A stretch of 64,000 nucleotides of DNA from Thysanoteuthis rhombus (lineage: Eukaryota > Mollusca > Cephalopoda > Oegopsida > Thysanoteuthidae). Made by a program: the position numbers and the translations under genes. The DNA is taken from positions 59,071,735-59,135,734 of the forward strand of contig OY735206.1 of the NCBI GenBank assembly GCA_963457665.1. The letters are read 5' to 3'. The notes under the pieces are model-generated. The model was given only the letters and a program-made list of their open reading frames with translations. It was not told the origin of the DNA and made no database searches. Position 1 is the stretch's first letter. Every line of letters begins with the position of its first letter. Positions 48,640-60,200 of this stretch are shown in pieces.

Positions 48640-50250
48640 ATGATATGTAAGGTTCCCAGGCCTCTTAAGCACTTCGGGGAGATGTACAGGTTAATCTGGA
48701 AGAGGGTAAGGGTGTCAAAGCAGAGGGTATTTGGGTTCCTAAGGAGAATGCTCGCTATATCGAGCACTTCAAAACAAGATTTCACTCCTCAATATGGATG
48801 GCAACATATTTTTTTAAGATTGTTTCAGATCGCTAAATGGAATTTTTCAAAAAAAATTCTACATAGACACCTGTGCAGAAAGGAGAAGTCTGTAGTATTC
48901 CATGATGTATTGAACAGCGTAGTAACCTAGCTTATAAATGAGGCATGAGGAAAACTGGCAGTGTTCTGTCTTGATCTAGCCAATGCTTATGGGTCGTTCT
49001 CACGCAAGGCGGTTAAATTGACCCTGTCAAGATACCACGTTCCAGAGAAAATTCAAGACATTATTTCCGACTACCATAACAACACCAGTCTGAGTGCATC
49101 CTGTGGAATTTTAACGTCATAGTGGAATTTGCCCAACAATGGTATCATTACGGGTTGCACTAATTCTGTGGCACAATTTGCATTAGCCATAGATATGCTA
49201 ATAAAGTCTACGGAGGTTGAGTGCAGAGGGCCATGTCAAAATTTGCATAAGACAATCCCCGATCAGAGCATTCATAGATAATCTGACTGACACAACACCC
49301 CCAGTGACAGAGGTGGCTCCTTCGTGGTATCGATAGGCTCATCCCATGGGCTAGAATGAGATTTAAGATCGGAAAGTCTAGATCTCTGGTCGTCAGAAAG
49401 GGTAGATTGATTGGCAAGTTCAGTTTTTAATTTGGAGGCACCAAAATTCCATCGCTAACAGAAAAGCCAGTAAGGAATCTATGAAAATTTTTCAGCAGTA
49501 ATTTAAAAGACACAGGTTTGTCGAATGGTCATGAATCACCTAAGCAATTGGCTGTCAGCAGTGAACAAACCGGAACTTCCCGGTAGATTTAAGGCACGGA
49601 TCTATTAGTATGCAATCCTGTCGTGGCTCCTCTGGCCATTCTTAATCTGCAAATTTCCAAATACATTTCGAATGGCCTTGAAAAGAGGGCCAACCAGTTC
49701 CTGTGGAGGTGGCTGGGCCCGCCACAGAGCCTCGGCAGCATTACGCTTTATAGGCATAACACCAATCTACAGCTACACTTCAGTGGTGTCCAGGAGGAAT
49801 AAGGTAATCAGACCCAGGGAGATCCTGCTCTACCGGGATTCTGCTGATACCAAAGTCTCCTCAGCAAGTATAGACGTCAGAACAAGAGTGTAAGAGGCAA
49901 TTCAGAGGGTCGAGGCAAAGTTGCAGCATCAAGTACTGCTGACCATCGCAGCAATAGATCGGACAGTTTTTGCCAAAAATACAAAATCTTGATATAGTAA
50001 GGCCTGAGCGAATGACAAAAGAAAAATGATTCTAAACGAAGTACGTGCATAGGGGGAAGATGTCTGCAACATTATAATGGTTTGAAACGGAAAAGAGGGG
50101 GCCTGGATGAAGTAAGAAACAACAAAAATTAACCTGGAAAAACCTCTAAAGGTCAGGACTCGAGTAATTCTAATGTTTTGTACATTTTTATATCCTCCCC
50201 AGTCCTTCAAACCTTAGTGGAGAATGGGCCAGGAAAAAAGCCAGGACTTT
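48640..50250 (+). pseudogene. Decayed RLE-type LINE, fragment 3 (RT to post-RT domain)
   Basis: Best preserved of three related remnants. In order on the plus strand: EGIWVPKENARYIEHFKT (48,725-48,780), VFCLDLANAYGSF (RT motif A with its aspartate, 48,965-49,005), SRYHVPEKIQDIISDYHNNT, ITGCTNSVAQFALAIDML (motif B region, 49,147-49,200), FIDNL (catalytic box with the second aspartate changed to N, about 49,272), RFKIGKSRSLVVRKGR, LSNWLSAVNKPELPGRFKA (49,548-49,600), RRWLGPPQSL-like sequence, REILLYRDSADTKVSSASID (49,820-49,880) and GAWMK (about 50,100). Frames shift repeatedly and stops are present. The endonuclease end is not visible. Same family as fragments 1 and 2. Confidence 0.75.
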
Positions 50251-50259
50251 TTTGAGCAG

Positions 50260-52500
50260 ATCCATTATTAATTTTCTTCCTTTATTAACCTTCAACAACC
50301 ACAAAATATTTCTGAAGGTTATGAATGAATTCCAATGAAAATCCATGAAAGAATTGTCAATGGATTAGGCGTGAAGTGATAAAATTTTGGAGCGGATCAT
50401 TTTATCTCCCACTAAATTATTTGTATTAGTTCACACCACACGATATCTTCTCAGGCTGTACACACAATACCGCTAGAAATACTCAATGAATTACAATGTA
50501 ATTTTGTGGACGGGTGGACAATACGCTTCAAATGAACTCAAAAGATTTTGTAGAAGATTCTCGCACAATTACCACCCTAAATCTTAATGAACAGGCCGGA
50601 CTTCATGATAGCCCTAAATGTTCAGTATCTATCCAGACGGTATCTCCGAAAGTTTTAAATGAAATCCGATAAAATATCGCAGAAGCTTGTTCAATAAGCT
50701 ACACAAGAATTACCTGATGTGGTATTGGAGCGTATCCGACGATTAACCCTCTTATGTTAAAGTTTTTAGTCCACTTTGGTCTTTCATTTTGAATCAAGGA
50801 ACTATGACATTTGATAGTACATAGCTCGAAATAATTTACTCTGAGGAATATGGTTCTTTACTCTACATAAATCTTGCTTTCTGATGATTTACAATATGTA
50901 TGTATTTTATCATTTTTTTCTAATTGCAGAAACCTGTCATCATGAAGAATAGAGTTATTTTTGTTGCAACTGATCTAAAATGTCTGCCTTATATATTATT
51001 ATCACTAAAGATACCTCCAGCATGTCAAAAGTATTTCATTACTAAAATAAAACAAGGCTTTATTACATCTCCAGGACTATAGTGAAAAAGCTCACTGGGT
51101 TTGCAAAAAGTTATTTTTCCCGAGCAACACCGCCACTCCATGCTGGTATGTTCTTAAATTAATTGACCAGCCTTCAAAAGATTAAGTGATAAAAATAAAC
51201 GCAATATACACTGAGATTCGATCGAAAATGAAAACAGCAATCCCAGGTATGTCATTTTGGTATAGATTGATGGCATTACTATGCCAAACTTTCAAATCTG
51301 GCTATTATATGAAGAAAACTTAAAGTGCAATGTGTGGTAACGAGTTAAATTTAGTAATTCAACATATAATGATCGAAATTAAATTGAGGAGCAAGATTTG
51401 GCAAATTTTGCAACGTATGTTCAAAATATGAACACCCGCCGTCAGACTATTTTTTCTTGAGAAACGTTTGTATGTTTGTGTGTGTGTGTGTGCGCGCGTG
51501 TTTGTGACTAAAATTTCATATTGATGAAAGTATCACGTATTATGCAACATCTGAGGTGAAGCTGTAACCCTGTAAATTGCTGATGAGAAGTTGACGAAAT
51601 TTACTCGATAACAAAACAATACTGGCATATCTTCATCATCAGAACGACTGAAAAGTATAGATTCCCGCAAATACGCTCCCAGTTTCTCAACAGCAGGTGT
51701 GCCACTTTTCAAATCAACAACGTCAACTGCGATAAACTCAAATCAAGATCAAATACATTCCCATCACATTCAGCTGAATGAAACGGCTTGGTAACTTAAT
51801 TTTCATTTTTGAGCAGATGGTGACGCAATCTCTTCGTAGCAAAACCTCAAAAAGAAAGGAAGATAACATCTCACCTCAGAATTGTTCTAGAGCAGAATTC
51901 GAGATTATTTTTTTCAACAAGGTATGAATGAACAATATCTTCTGTGTATGTATTTTATTGCTAACAATCAAAATTGTGTACTTCATAAAATGTTCGAGAG
52001 AGTAGGAGAGACAGAGGAGTTGGTTTGCTCAGAGTCAGATGTTTTGCTTTGGCGCCTGTGGGTATTGTTTGGGTTGATATAAAAGCTGAGATTTTGTGTA
52101 ATGTTCGTTAAACCAGACGGACAAGCATTTTTTTTTTTTTTAGATTTTCTAAACTATCTATTCTGAAAAAAAAATTCTCCATAACGTAAACATCTCAATA
52201 TTGTCTAATAAATGCAATACTATATCCCGTTTTATCTGTTGTGAAATTTACAACTGCATTCAATTCTAACTATGTATTCGCGAAGAAAATAAATCACAAC
52301 TATATGCTTATTTTCTTCTCTGCTTTCATTCCAACCAACGCATAGTGCACTTCCAGACTTCATATCAGCTGTCGGTGTCTGCTGTATACAATAGGGTTCA
52401 AAATACTGGTAATAGTCAGTGAGCATGTTCAAGATTTCAGGCCGAGTAAGCTATTATAATCCGAGTTATTTGGCAAAAGATCAGGAGAAAAATGAAATCG
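50260..52500. other. AT-rich sequence, one possible exon
   Basis: Mostly unassigned. A minus-strand frame at 52,232-52,400 encodes mixed, cysteine-containing sequence (MKSGSALCVGWNESREENKH) behind an acceptor-like CTATTGTATACAG. The only donors that would link it to the microexon at 45,158 are weak (ATAGTTAGA or ATAGTTGTG), so its membership in that gene is speculative. Confidence 0.25.
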
Positions 52501-52519
52501 TGGAAAAGTAATTTCATGG

Positions 52520-52888
52520 GTGTGTAATACAGAGTATCAACCAACGATTATATGCGATAAACATGCTCAGCATTATATTGAGAAACATCACTGGATAAAT
52601 TAGAGTCAGTGACATCATTGAAGCCATTAGGAAATTCAAATGACATTGGGCTGGCCATGTTGCAAGAATGGCAGACAACCGATGGACACCACAATTCATA
52701 ACATGGATCCCCACGGATCAAATGAAAAACTGAGGTCAACAGAATAAAAGATGGAGAGACGAACAGGATAGGTTCAGGGAATATTGGCTCCGCGACACCC
52801 ATGATAGAGAGATGTTGTGAATCCTGGGGAAGGCATATGTCCAACGACGGGCGATAAAAGACTGATGGTGACGATGTTGATGATGATG
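52520..52888 (+). mobile_element. RTE-like LINE 3' fragment
   Basis: Good-quality copy: MLSIILRNITG-type, RVSDIIEAIRKFK, WAGHVARMADNRWT (52,645-52,690), RWRDEQDRFREYWLRDTHD (52,755-52,815) and GKAYVQRRA, ending in TGATGGTGACGATGTTGATG at 52,861-52,885. One stop interrupts RVSDI and one precedes ILGKAY. It shows clearly the tail consensus by which the other stumps were recognised. Confidence 0.85.
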
Positions 52889-52899
52889 TAGGATATGCA

Positions 52900-53674
52900 A
52901 TTATTTGAAAACCTACGTGCAGTTTTAGTGATCAGAGCTCAGAATAAACTATCGGGCCTGATTTCATAATTCAAAATTCGTGTAAATATCAATGAAATAA
53001 TAATATTCTAAATAAATGCAATTGTAGCAGATTTCTTGAACCATTGATATGTACTTGTTAAATTATCCATTCATTTATCATTATCAACATCATCAATGCT
53101 TTCGTCAGTCTGTTTTGTTATATTGTAAAACTTATGTTTAAGAGATTAAAAAAATATACCGACGTCTAGAGACTACTTGGTGCTAATACTCCTAAGAAAG
53201 GCCTAAAAATGTATTGTCTTTAACAATATGAAGCAAAATAGTTTTGTTATTGTTTCTATCTCAAAACAATGTATTTATATTTTTGTCATTTTCAAGTTAG
53301 GAGTCAATCTCTTATCTCTCGCATTTCTTTATTAGATTATTTTCTAACCCTACCCCGATTTCCAAAAGATCCAAACATTCGCATAATGTAATCATACATA
53401 GCCGTGATACTTACATTGAAAAACTATCTCATAATATCTTTGATCACTGCACCAAAAGAAGTATCTATTTAGTAAAAAGAATCTTTGGTACATGATGAAA
53501 AAGCAAGTAATGTTTTTTTAAGCACGGAAGAAATTTTATCTTTTTTAAAAACATTTTTGTTTACGTCTTATCCACAATCCATGGATGGTGAAATTTATCG
53601 TAAGTTTAATTTGGGCCGGTTGAAGAAAATGAAAAAGCAACTTAAAAATTAAATTGGAGTTGAAAATTAGTCAC

Positions 53675-53675
<1 letters not shown>
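52900..53675. other. AT-rich flank upstream of the Dong-like array
   Basis: No gene called. A 32-nt minus-strand segment at about 53,415-53,446 lies between a good acceptor (ACTTCTTTTGGTGCAG) and a good donor (GTAAGTATC) and is open in one frame (DQRYYEIVFQ). It could be an upstream exon of the minus-strand gene, but its phase does not join directly to the microexon at 45,158. Confidence 0.25.

Positions 53676-53740
<65 letters not shown>
53676..53740. repeat. (AAT)n microsatellite, 5' flank of the Dong-like array
   Basis: About 65 bp of uninterrupted AAT/TAA immediately before copy 1. It is the presumed original insertion target. Confidence 0.98.
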
Positions 53741-53741
<1 letters not shown>

Positions 53742-53795
53742 TCGTATACCACTAATGACACCCAGGGAAAGCGCAGTCCTCACAGGGTGACTGCT

Positions 53796-56700
53796 ATAAA
53801 GAACAAGAGAAAGAGATGGACAAGGGAAGAGAATAGACTAGTTATGTACTGTTACTATAAAAGCAAGCCTTCAGTGCGATCTTAGAGAGTGTATGCTCCA
53901 AATATGGAGGGAAAAATCTGCTGTGGAAGTATCGAACCAACGCCTTGCTGACCAAGTAAAGCAAATTCAAAAGAAGAAATGGCTGTCTGAGACTGAACTA
54001 CTAGAGATTTGCATTAATGTAGAGAGAGGTTCAGGTGACACATCTGAAGAATGCCCCCCCAGCACAACTAGTACCAATAACAAAACTAGAATAATCCCCC
54101 ATGAGACCCCCACAGTAAGTTATGCACCAGAGGGTGATGACGAGGCACCAACGGAAGAAGAGAAAACCAAAATACAAGCTTTGAAAGAGATCATGCGAGG
54201 AGAGAAAACAACTCTCCCCTCCCTAAGAGACAAAGACAAAAAGAAAGTCGGAGAAGTGACCGAACAGGTCAACTGCCTCTTACAGCACATAGAAACAGAT
54301 ACCCTCCTAGAACTCAACAACCTAATTTACACAGGGGCGAAAATGGTAGCACAAAGCTTCACAACACAAGATAGGAACCTGAGCAATAATAGGGAAGGGA
54401 AACCCAACTGGGAGAGAAGGTTACAAAGGCAGATCTCCCAACTACAGAGAGACGAAGTACTGCTTAGAAATACACCACACACAGACAGACCACGAGTAAG
54501 ACTTTATAACAAATATAAGGTAATGCAAAAAGGCATCGCAACTGTAGTCGAAGAGTTACACCAGAAAAGACTAGCCAAAGAGGCAAGACAAAAAAGATAC
54601 AGACTAAGAACGGCCCAATACATACAAAACCGCACATTTCAAAACAATGAGAAATAGTTTTACCAAGATTTAAATGGGGAAAGAAGGCAGGACATGAAAC
54701 CAGATGCCACAGAGGCCAAGAACTATTGGAACAGCATATGGGGGCACCCAAAAAGACAACGTGACACCGCAATGGTTAGGAAACATGAGAAAAGAACTAG
54801 AAGATATAGACAAGGGAAAACCAATAGTACTGAATGAAACCACATTGAAACATACTCTTAGGAAAGTAGCCAACTGGAAAGCACCGGGTCCCGACATGAT
54901 CCATGGGTATTGGTTCAAAAAATTCACCACGTTACACGGCAGACTCACTCACCTACTCCAAAATTGTCTAAATGAAGGCAAAGCACCAGAGTGGATGACT
55001 AAAGGCAGAACCACCCTCATCCAAAAAGACCCGGGAAAGGGGAACATAGCAAGCAACTATAGACCAATCACGTGCCTACCACTTATGTGGAAAATCCTGA
55101 CCGGGCAAATAGCAGAGAGAATATACATGTCAATGGATAGAAGGGGGCTACTACCAGAAGAACAGAAAGGGTGTAGGATAGGAACCAAAGGGGCAAACGA
55201 TTTACTCTACATAGACCAGATGATCTTAAAAGAAGTAAGGAAAAGGAGAAAGAATATCGCAATGGGATGGATAGATTACAAAAAGGCATACGATATGATT
55301 CCACATAGCTGGATACTCGAATGCCTTAGAATGTTCAAAATTAGCTAACCGGTGGTTAAATTCATTGGTAATTCAATGGAAGACTGGAAAGTAGATTTGA
55401 CAGCCGCAGGGGACAAACTAGCCGAGGTAGGGATGAAAAGGGGAATCTTCCAAGGACACTCGTTGTCCCCATTATTATTTGTTCTAACGATGATACCGCT
55501 TAACAGAATCCTGAAAAACAGCAAAGGATACCACTTCTCTAAAACAAAAAGAAAGGTCAACCACTTAATGTACATGGACGATATTAAATTGTTTGCAAAA
55601 AACAGGGGAGAGCTTGAGACTCTGTTCAACGAAGTAAGGGAATATAGTGAGGACATAGGAATGGAGTTTGGGATAGAAAAATGCGCAATCATGGTGATGC
55701 ATAAAGGAAGGCTTTCAATGACTGAGGGAATTGAACTTCTGGACAACAACAAGATTAGGGCATTGACTGCACAAGACCGATACAAGTACCTAGGTGTCCT
55801 TGAATGTGACACGATAAAACGGGAAGAGATGAAGGAGAAAATAAAAAGAGAATACCTCAGAAGGATAAGGAAAACATTAGAAACCAAATTAAATAGCAGA
55901 AATCTAATAAAAGGAATGAACACCTGGGCTGTGTCAGTAGTTAGGTATACAGGACCATTCCTAGGATGGACAAAGGAAGAGCTCCAATCAATGGATAGGC
56001 GAACAAGGAAACTTATGACGATGCATAAAGCATTACACCCTAGGGATGATACAGATAGACTATACGTTAAGAGAAAAGATGGTGGCAGGGGGCTCATCAG
56101 CATAGAAGATTGTGTCCAGAGAGCTAAAGTAGTCCTAGATAGATATGTGCAAACAAATAGTGAAGAAATCATAAAGAGCGCGAGGGATAATGCAACAAAC
56201 AATAAAGTAGAAAACAATGGAACAGTACAGCAAACTAGGAAAGAAAAGTGGGAAGGGAAAAAATTGTACGGCGAGTTCAAAAGACAGATAAAAGATATAG
56301 CAGACGAGAAATCATGGACGTGGTTACGAAAGGGAAACCTTAAGAGAGAAACGGAATCGCTCATCATGGCAGCCCAAAACAAAAGCATAAGAACAAACTA
56401 CATAAAAGCAAAAATCGACAGAACACAGACAAACAGCAAATGCCACATGTGCGGTGAAAGAGATGAGACAGTAAACCACATAACTAGTGAATGTAGTCAA
56501 CTCGCCCAGAAGGAGTATAAGCATAGACACGATAGACTAGCAACGATGATACACTGGGAACTAAGCAAACAAATGGGATTCAACCATGTGGAAAAGTGGT
56601 ATCAGCACAAGCCAGAGGCAGTTTTGGAGAATGACAACCACAAACTACTGTGGGACTTTGACATCCAAACTGACCACCTCATCCAGGCAAGAAGGCCGGA

Positions 56701-57007
56701 CTTAGTAATAGTAGACAAAAAAAGGAAGGCCTGCCAAATAGTAGACGTTGCTGTACCTGCAGACCATAGAGTAAAAAAAAAGGAGAGTGAAAAACGGGAA
56801 AAATACCAGGACCTAGCAAGGGAGTTAAAGAAAATGTGGAACATGAAAACCAGGGTAGTACCGGTCATAGTGGGAGCACTAGGAACTGTCCCCAAAACGC
56901 TGAGGGAGAGACTGGAGGAGATCGGGATTAGGGGGAGGATAGAGACCGTACAGACCACAGCACTACTGGGAACTGCACGGATACTGAGGAAGGTGCTAGA
57001 GATATGA
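53796..57007 (+). pseudogene. Broken Dong-like polyprotein, copy 1
   Basis: The only copy with the N-terminal region: KRKRWTREENRLVMYCYY (53,805-53,858) is a Myb/SANT-like DNA-binding stretch, as found in R4-type LINEs. The frame is lost at about 53,880 (one extra or two missing nucleotides, TAG at 53,883). It resumes with LRECMLQIW, hits TAG at 54,655 where copy 2 has AAG, loses TA near 54,757, and hits TAA at 55,346 where copy 2 has GAA. The RT motif B reads QGHSLSP instead of QGDSLSP. From 55,352 to 57,007 it is open through YMDD, CCHC and the RLE motif RRPDLVIVD. Four lesions plus the motif B change make it inactive. Confidence 0.85.
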
Positions 57008-57252
57008 GGACTGCAACGAACTGTAGCTCTGTCATGATAGGTGAAAGAGAGAGGAGACGTTAGCTGAAGACCTGAGGAGACTTATTGTCACTCAGCCTTC
57101 AGCGATAAACACTGGGCAACCGGTGTGAAACTGTAAGTCGCAGAATTACTGCGACCTATGAGTACTAGGAGAGGAGGGCTGGAGACTTGAGGAGACTTGC
57201 TGTCACTCAAACTCCAGCGGTTACCACCAGGCAACTGGTGTGAGATTCCAAA
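57008..57252 (+). ncRNA. Structured 3' UTR of Dong-like copy 1
   Basis: Two hairpins occur twice at an exact 115-bp offset. Hairpin 1: GCTGAAG (57,063) pairs with CTTCAGC (57,097); its repeat is GCTGGAG (57,178) with CTCCAGC (57,212), a compensated A-T to G-C change. Hairpin 2: CACTGG-GCAA-CCGGTG (57,110-57,125); its repeat is CACCAG-GCAA-CTGGTG (57,225-57,240), again pairing. Between them GTCGCAG-AATTA-CTGCGAC (57,137-57,155) forms a third hairpin. The GCAA loops are GNRA tetraloops. A likely role, by analogy with R2, is recognition of the 3' UTR by the RT during target-primed reverse transcription. Confidence 0.65.
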
Positions 57253-57256
57253 GGCA

Positions 57257-60200
57257 AAGCAAATTCAAAAGAAGAAATGGCTGTCTGAGACTGAACTACT
57301 AGAGATTCGCATTAATGTAGAGAGAGGTTCAGGTGACACATCTGAAGAATGCCCCCCCAGCACAATTAGTACCAATAACAAAACTAGAATAATTCCCCAT
57401 AAGACCCCCACAGTAAGGTATGTATCAGAGGGTGATGACGAGGCACCTACGGTAGAAGAGAACACCAAAATACAAGCTTTGAAAGAGATCATGCTAGGAG
57501 AGAAAACAACACTCCCCTCCCTAAGAGACAAAGACAGAAAGAAAGTCGGAGAAGTGACCGAGCAGGTCAACTGCCTCTTACAGCACATAGAAACAAACAC
57601 CCTCCTAGAACTCAACAACCTAATTTATGCAGGGGCGAAAATGGTAGCACAAAGCTTTACAACACAAGATAGGGACCCGAGCAATAATAGGGAAGGGAAA
57701 CCCAACTGGGAGAGAAGGTTACAAAGGCAGATCTCCCAACTACAGAGAGATGAAGTACTGCTTAGAAATACACCACACACAGACAGACCACGAGTAAGAC
57801 TTTATAACAAATACAAGGTAACGCAAAAAGGCATCGCAACTGTAGTCGAAGAGTTACACCAAAAAAGACTAGCCAAAGAGGCAAGACTAAAAAGATACAG
57901 ACTAAGAACGGCCCAATACACACAAAACCGCACATTCCAAAACAATGAGAAAAAGTTTTACCGAGATTTAAATGGGGAAAGAAGGCAGGACATGAAACCA
58001 GATGCCACAGAGGCCAAGAACTATTGGAATAGCATATGGGGGCACCCAAAAAGACATAACGTAACACCGCAATGGTTAGGAAACATGAGAAAAGAACTAG
58101 AAGATATAGACAAGGGAGAACCAATAGTACTGAATGAAACCACATTGAAACATACTCTTAGGAAAGTAGCCAACTGGAAAGCACCGGGTCCCGACGGGAT
58201 CCATGGGTATTGGTTCAAAAAATTTACCACGTTACACGGCAGACTCACTCACCTACTCCAAAATTGTCTGAATAAAGGCAAAGCACCAGAGTGGATGACT
58301 AAAGGCAGAACCACCCTCATCCAAAAAGACCCGGGAAAGGGGAACATAGCAAGCAACTATAGACCAATCACTTGCCTACCACTTATGTGGAAAATCCTGA
58401 CCGGGCAAATAGCAGAGAGAATATACATGTCAATGGATAGAAGGGGGCTACTACCAGAAGAACAGAAAGGGTGTAGGATAGGAACCAAAAGGGCAAACGA
58501 TTTACTCTACATAGACCAGATGATCTTAAAAGAAGTAAGGAAAAGGAGAAAGAATATCGCAATGGGATGGATAGATTACAAAAAGGCATACGATATGATT
58601 CCACATAGCTGGATACTCGAATGCCTTAGAATGTTCAAAATTAGCGAACCGGTGGTTAAATTCATTGGTAATTCAATGAAAGACTGGAAAGTAGATTTGA
58701 CAGCCGCAGGGGACAAACTAGCCGAGGTAGGGATAAAAAGGGGGATCTTCCAAGGAGACTCGTTGTCCCCACTATTATTTGTTCTAACAATGATACCGCT
58801 TAACAGAATCCTGAAAAACAGCAAAGGATACCACTTCTCTAAAACAAAAGGAAAAGTCAACCACTTAATGTACATGGACGATATTAAATTGTTTGCGAAA
58901 AACAGGGGAGAGCTTGAGACTCTGTTCAACGAAGTAAGGGAATATAGTGAGGACATAGGAATGGAGTTTGGGATAGAAAAATGCGCAATCATGGTGATGC
59001 ACAAAGGAAGGCTTTCAATGACTGAGGGAATTGAACTTCCGGACAACAACAAGATTAGGGCATTGACTGCACAAGACCGATACAAGTACCTAGGTGTCCT
59101 TGAATGTGACACGATAAAACGGGAAGAGATGAAAGAGAAGATTAAGAGGGAATACCTTAGAAGGATAAGGAAAATATTAGAAACCAAATTAAACAGCAGA
59201 AATCTAATAAAAGGAATGAACACCTGGGCTGTGTCAGTAGTTAGGTATACAGGACCATTCCTAGGATGGACAAAGGAAGAGCTCCAATCAATGGATAGGC
59301 GAACAAGGAAACTTATGACGATGCATAAAGCATTACACCCTAGGGATGATACAGATAGACTATACGTTAAGAGAAAAGAAGGTGGTAGGGGGCTCATCAG
59401 CATAGAAGATTGTGTCCAGAGAGCTAAAGTAGTCCTAGATAGATATGTGCAAACAAATAGTGAAGAAATCATAAAGAGCGCGAGGGATAGTGCAACAAAC
59501 AAAGTAGAAAGCAATGGAACGGTACAGCAAACTAGAAAAGAAAAGTGGGAAGGGAAAAAATTGTACGGCGAGTTTAAAAGACAGATAAAAGATATAGCAG
59601 ACGAGAAATCATGGACGTGGTTACGAAAGGGAAACCTTAAGAGAGAAACAGAATCGCTCATCATGGCAGCCCAAAACAAAAGCATAAGGACAAACTACAT
59701 AAAAGCAAAAATCGACAGAACTCAGACAAACAGCAAATGCCGCATGTGCGGTGAAAGAGATGAGACAGTAAACCACATAACTAGTGAATGTAGTCAACTC
59801 GCCCAGAAGGAGTATAAGCATAGACACGATAGACTAGCAACGATGATACACTGGGAACTAAGTAAACAAATGGGATTCAACCATGGGGAAAAGTGGTATC
59901 AGCACAAGCCAGAGGCAGTTTTGGAGAATGACAACCACAAACTACTGTGGGACTTTGACATCCAAACTGACCACCTCATCCAGGCAAGAAGGCCGGACTT
60001 AGTAATAGTAGACAAAAAAAGGAAGGCCTGCCAAATAATAGACGTTGCTGTGCCTGCAGACCATAGAGTAAAAAAGAAGGAGGGTGAAAAAAGGGAAAAA
60101 TACCAGGACCTAGCGAGGGAGTTGAAGAAAATGTGGAACATGAAAACCAGGGTAGTACCGGTCATAGTGGGAGCACTAGGAACTGTCCCCAAAACGCTGA

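Larger units (their letters stand above)
53741..57252 (+). mobile_element. Dong-like (R4-clade) LINE, copy 1, near full length
   Basis: Starts directly at the AAT repeat with CTCGTATACCACTAATGACA and ends GAGATTCCAAA. It contains a short 5' leader, one broken ORF (53,796-57,007) and a 245-bp 3' UTR. Insertion in TAA repeats, a single ORF with RT before CCHC and RLE domains, and an R2-type domain order are the established features of Dong elements in the R4 clade. The 3' end is followed not by TAA but by the truncated start of copy 2. Confidence 0.85.

Noticed and set aside
57197..57256. TTG at 57,197 as the true start of the copy 2 protein
   Set aside because: Those first 20 codons are the 3' UTR of copy 1 read through by chance; the same codons recur after copy 2 (60,494), where they lead nowhere.
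55345..59685. Long antisense frames (347 codons at 55,345-56,388; 369 codons at 58,576-59,685; others over 100 codons) opposite the Dong-like ORFs
   Set aside because: The sense strand is a purine-rich coding sequence, and its antisense in one phase lacks stops because the sense strand rarely uses TTA, CTA and TCA in that phase. The products are hydrophobic and serine/leucine-rich without domains, and copies 1-3 conserve them only as a by-product.
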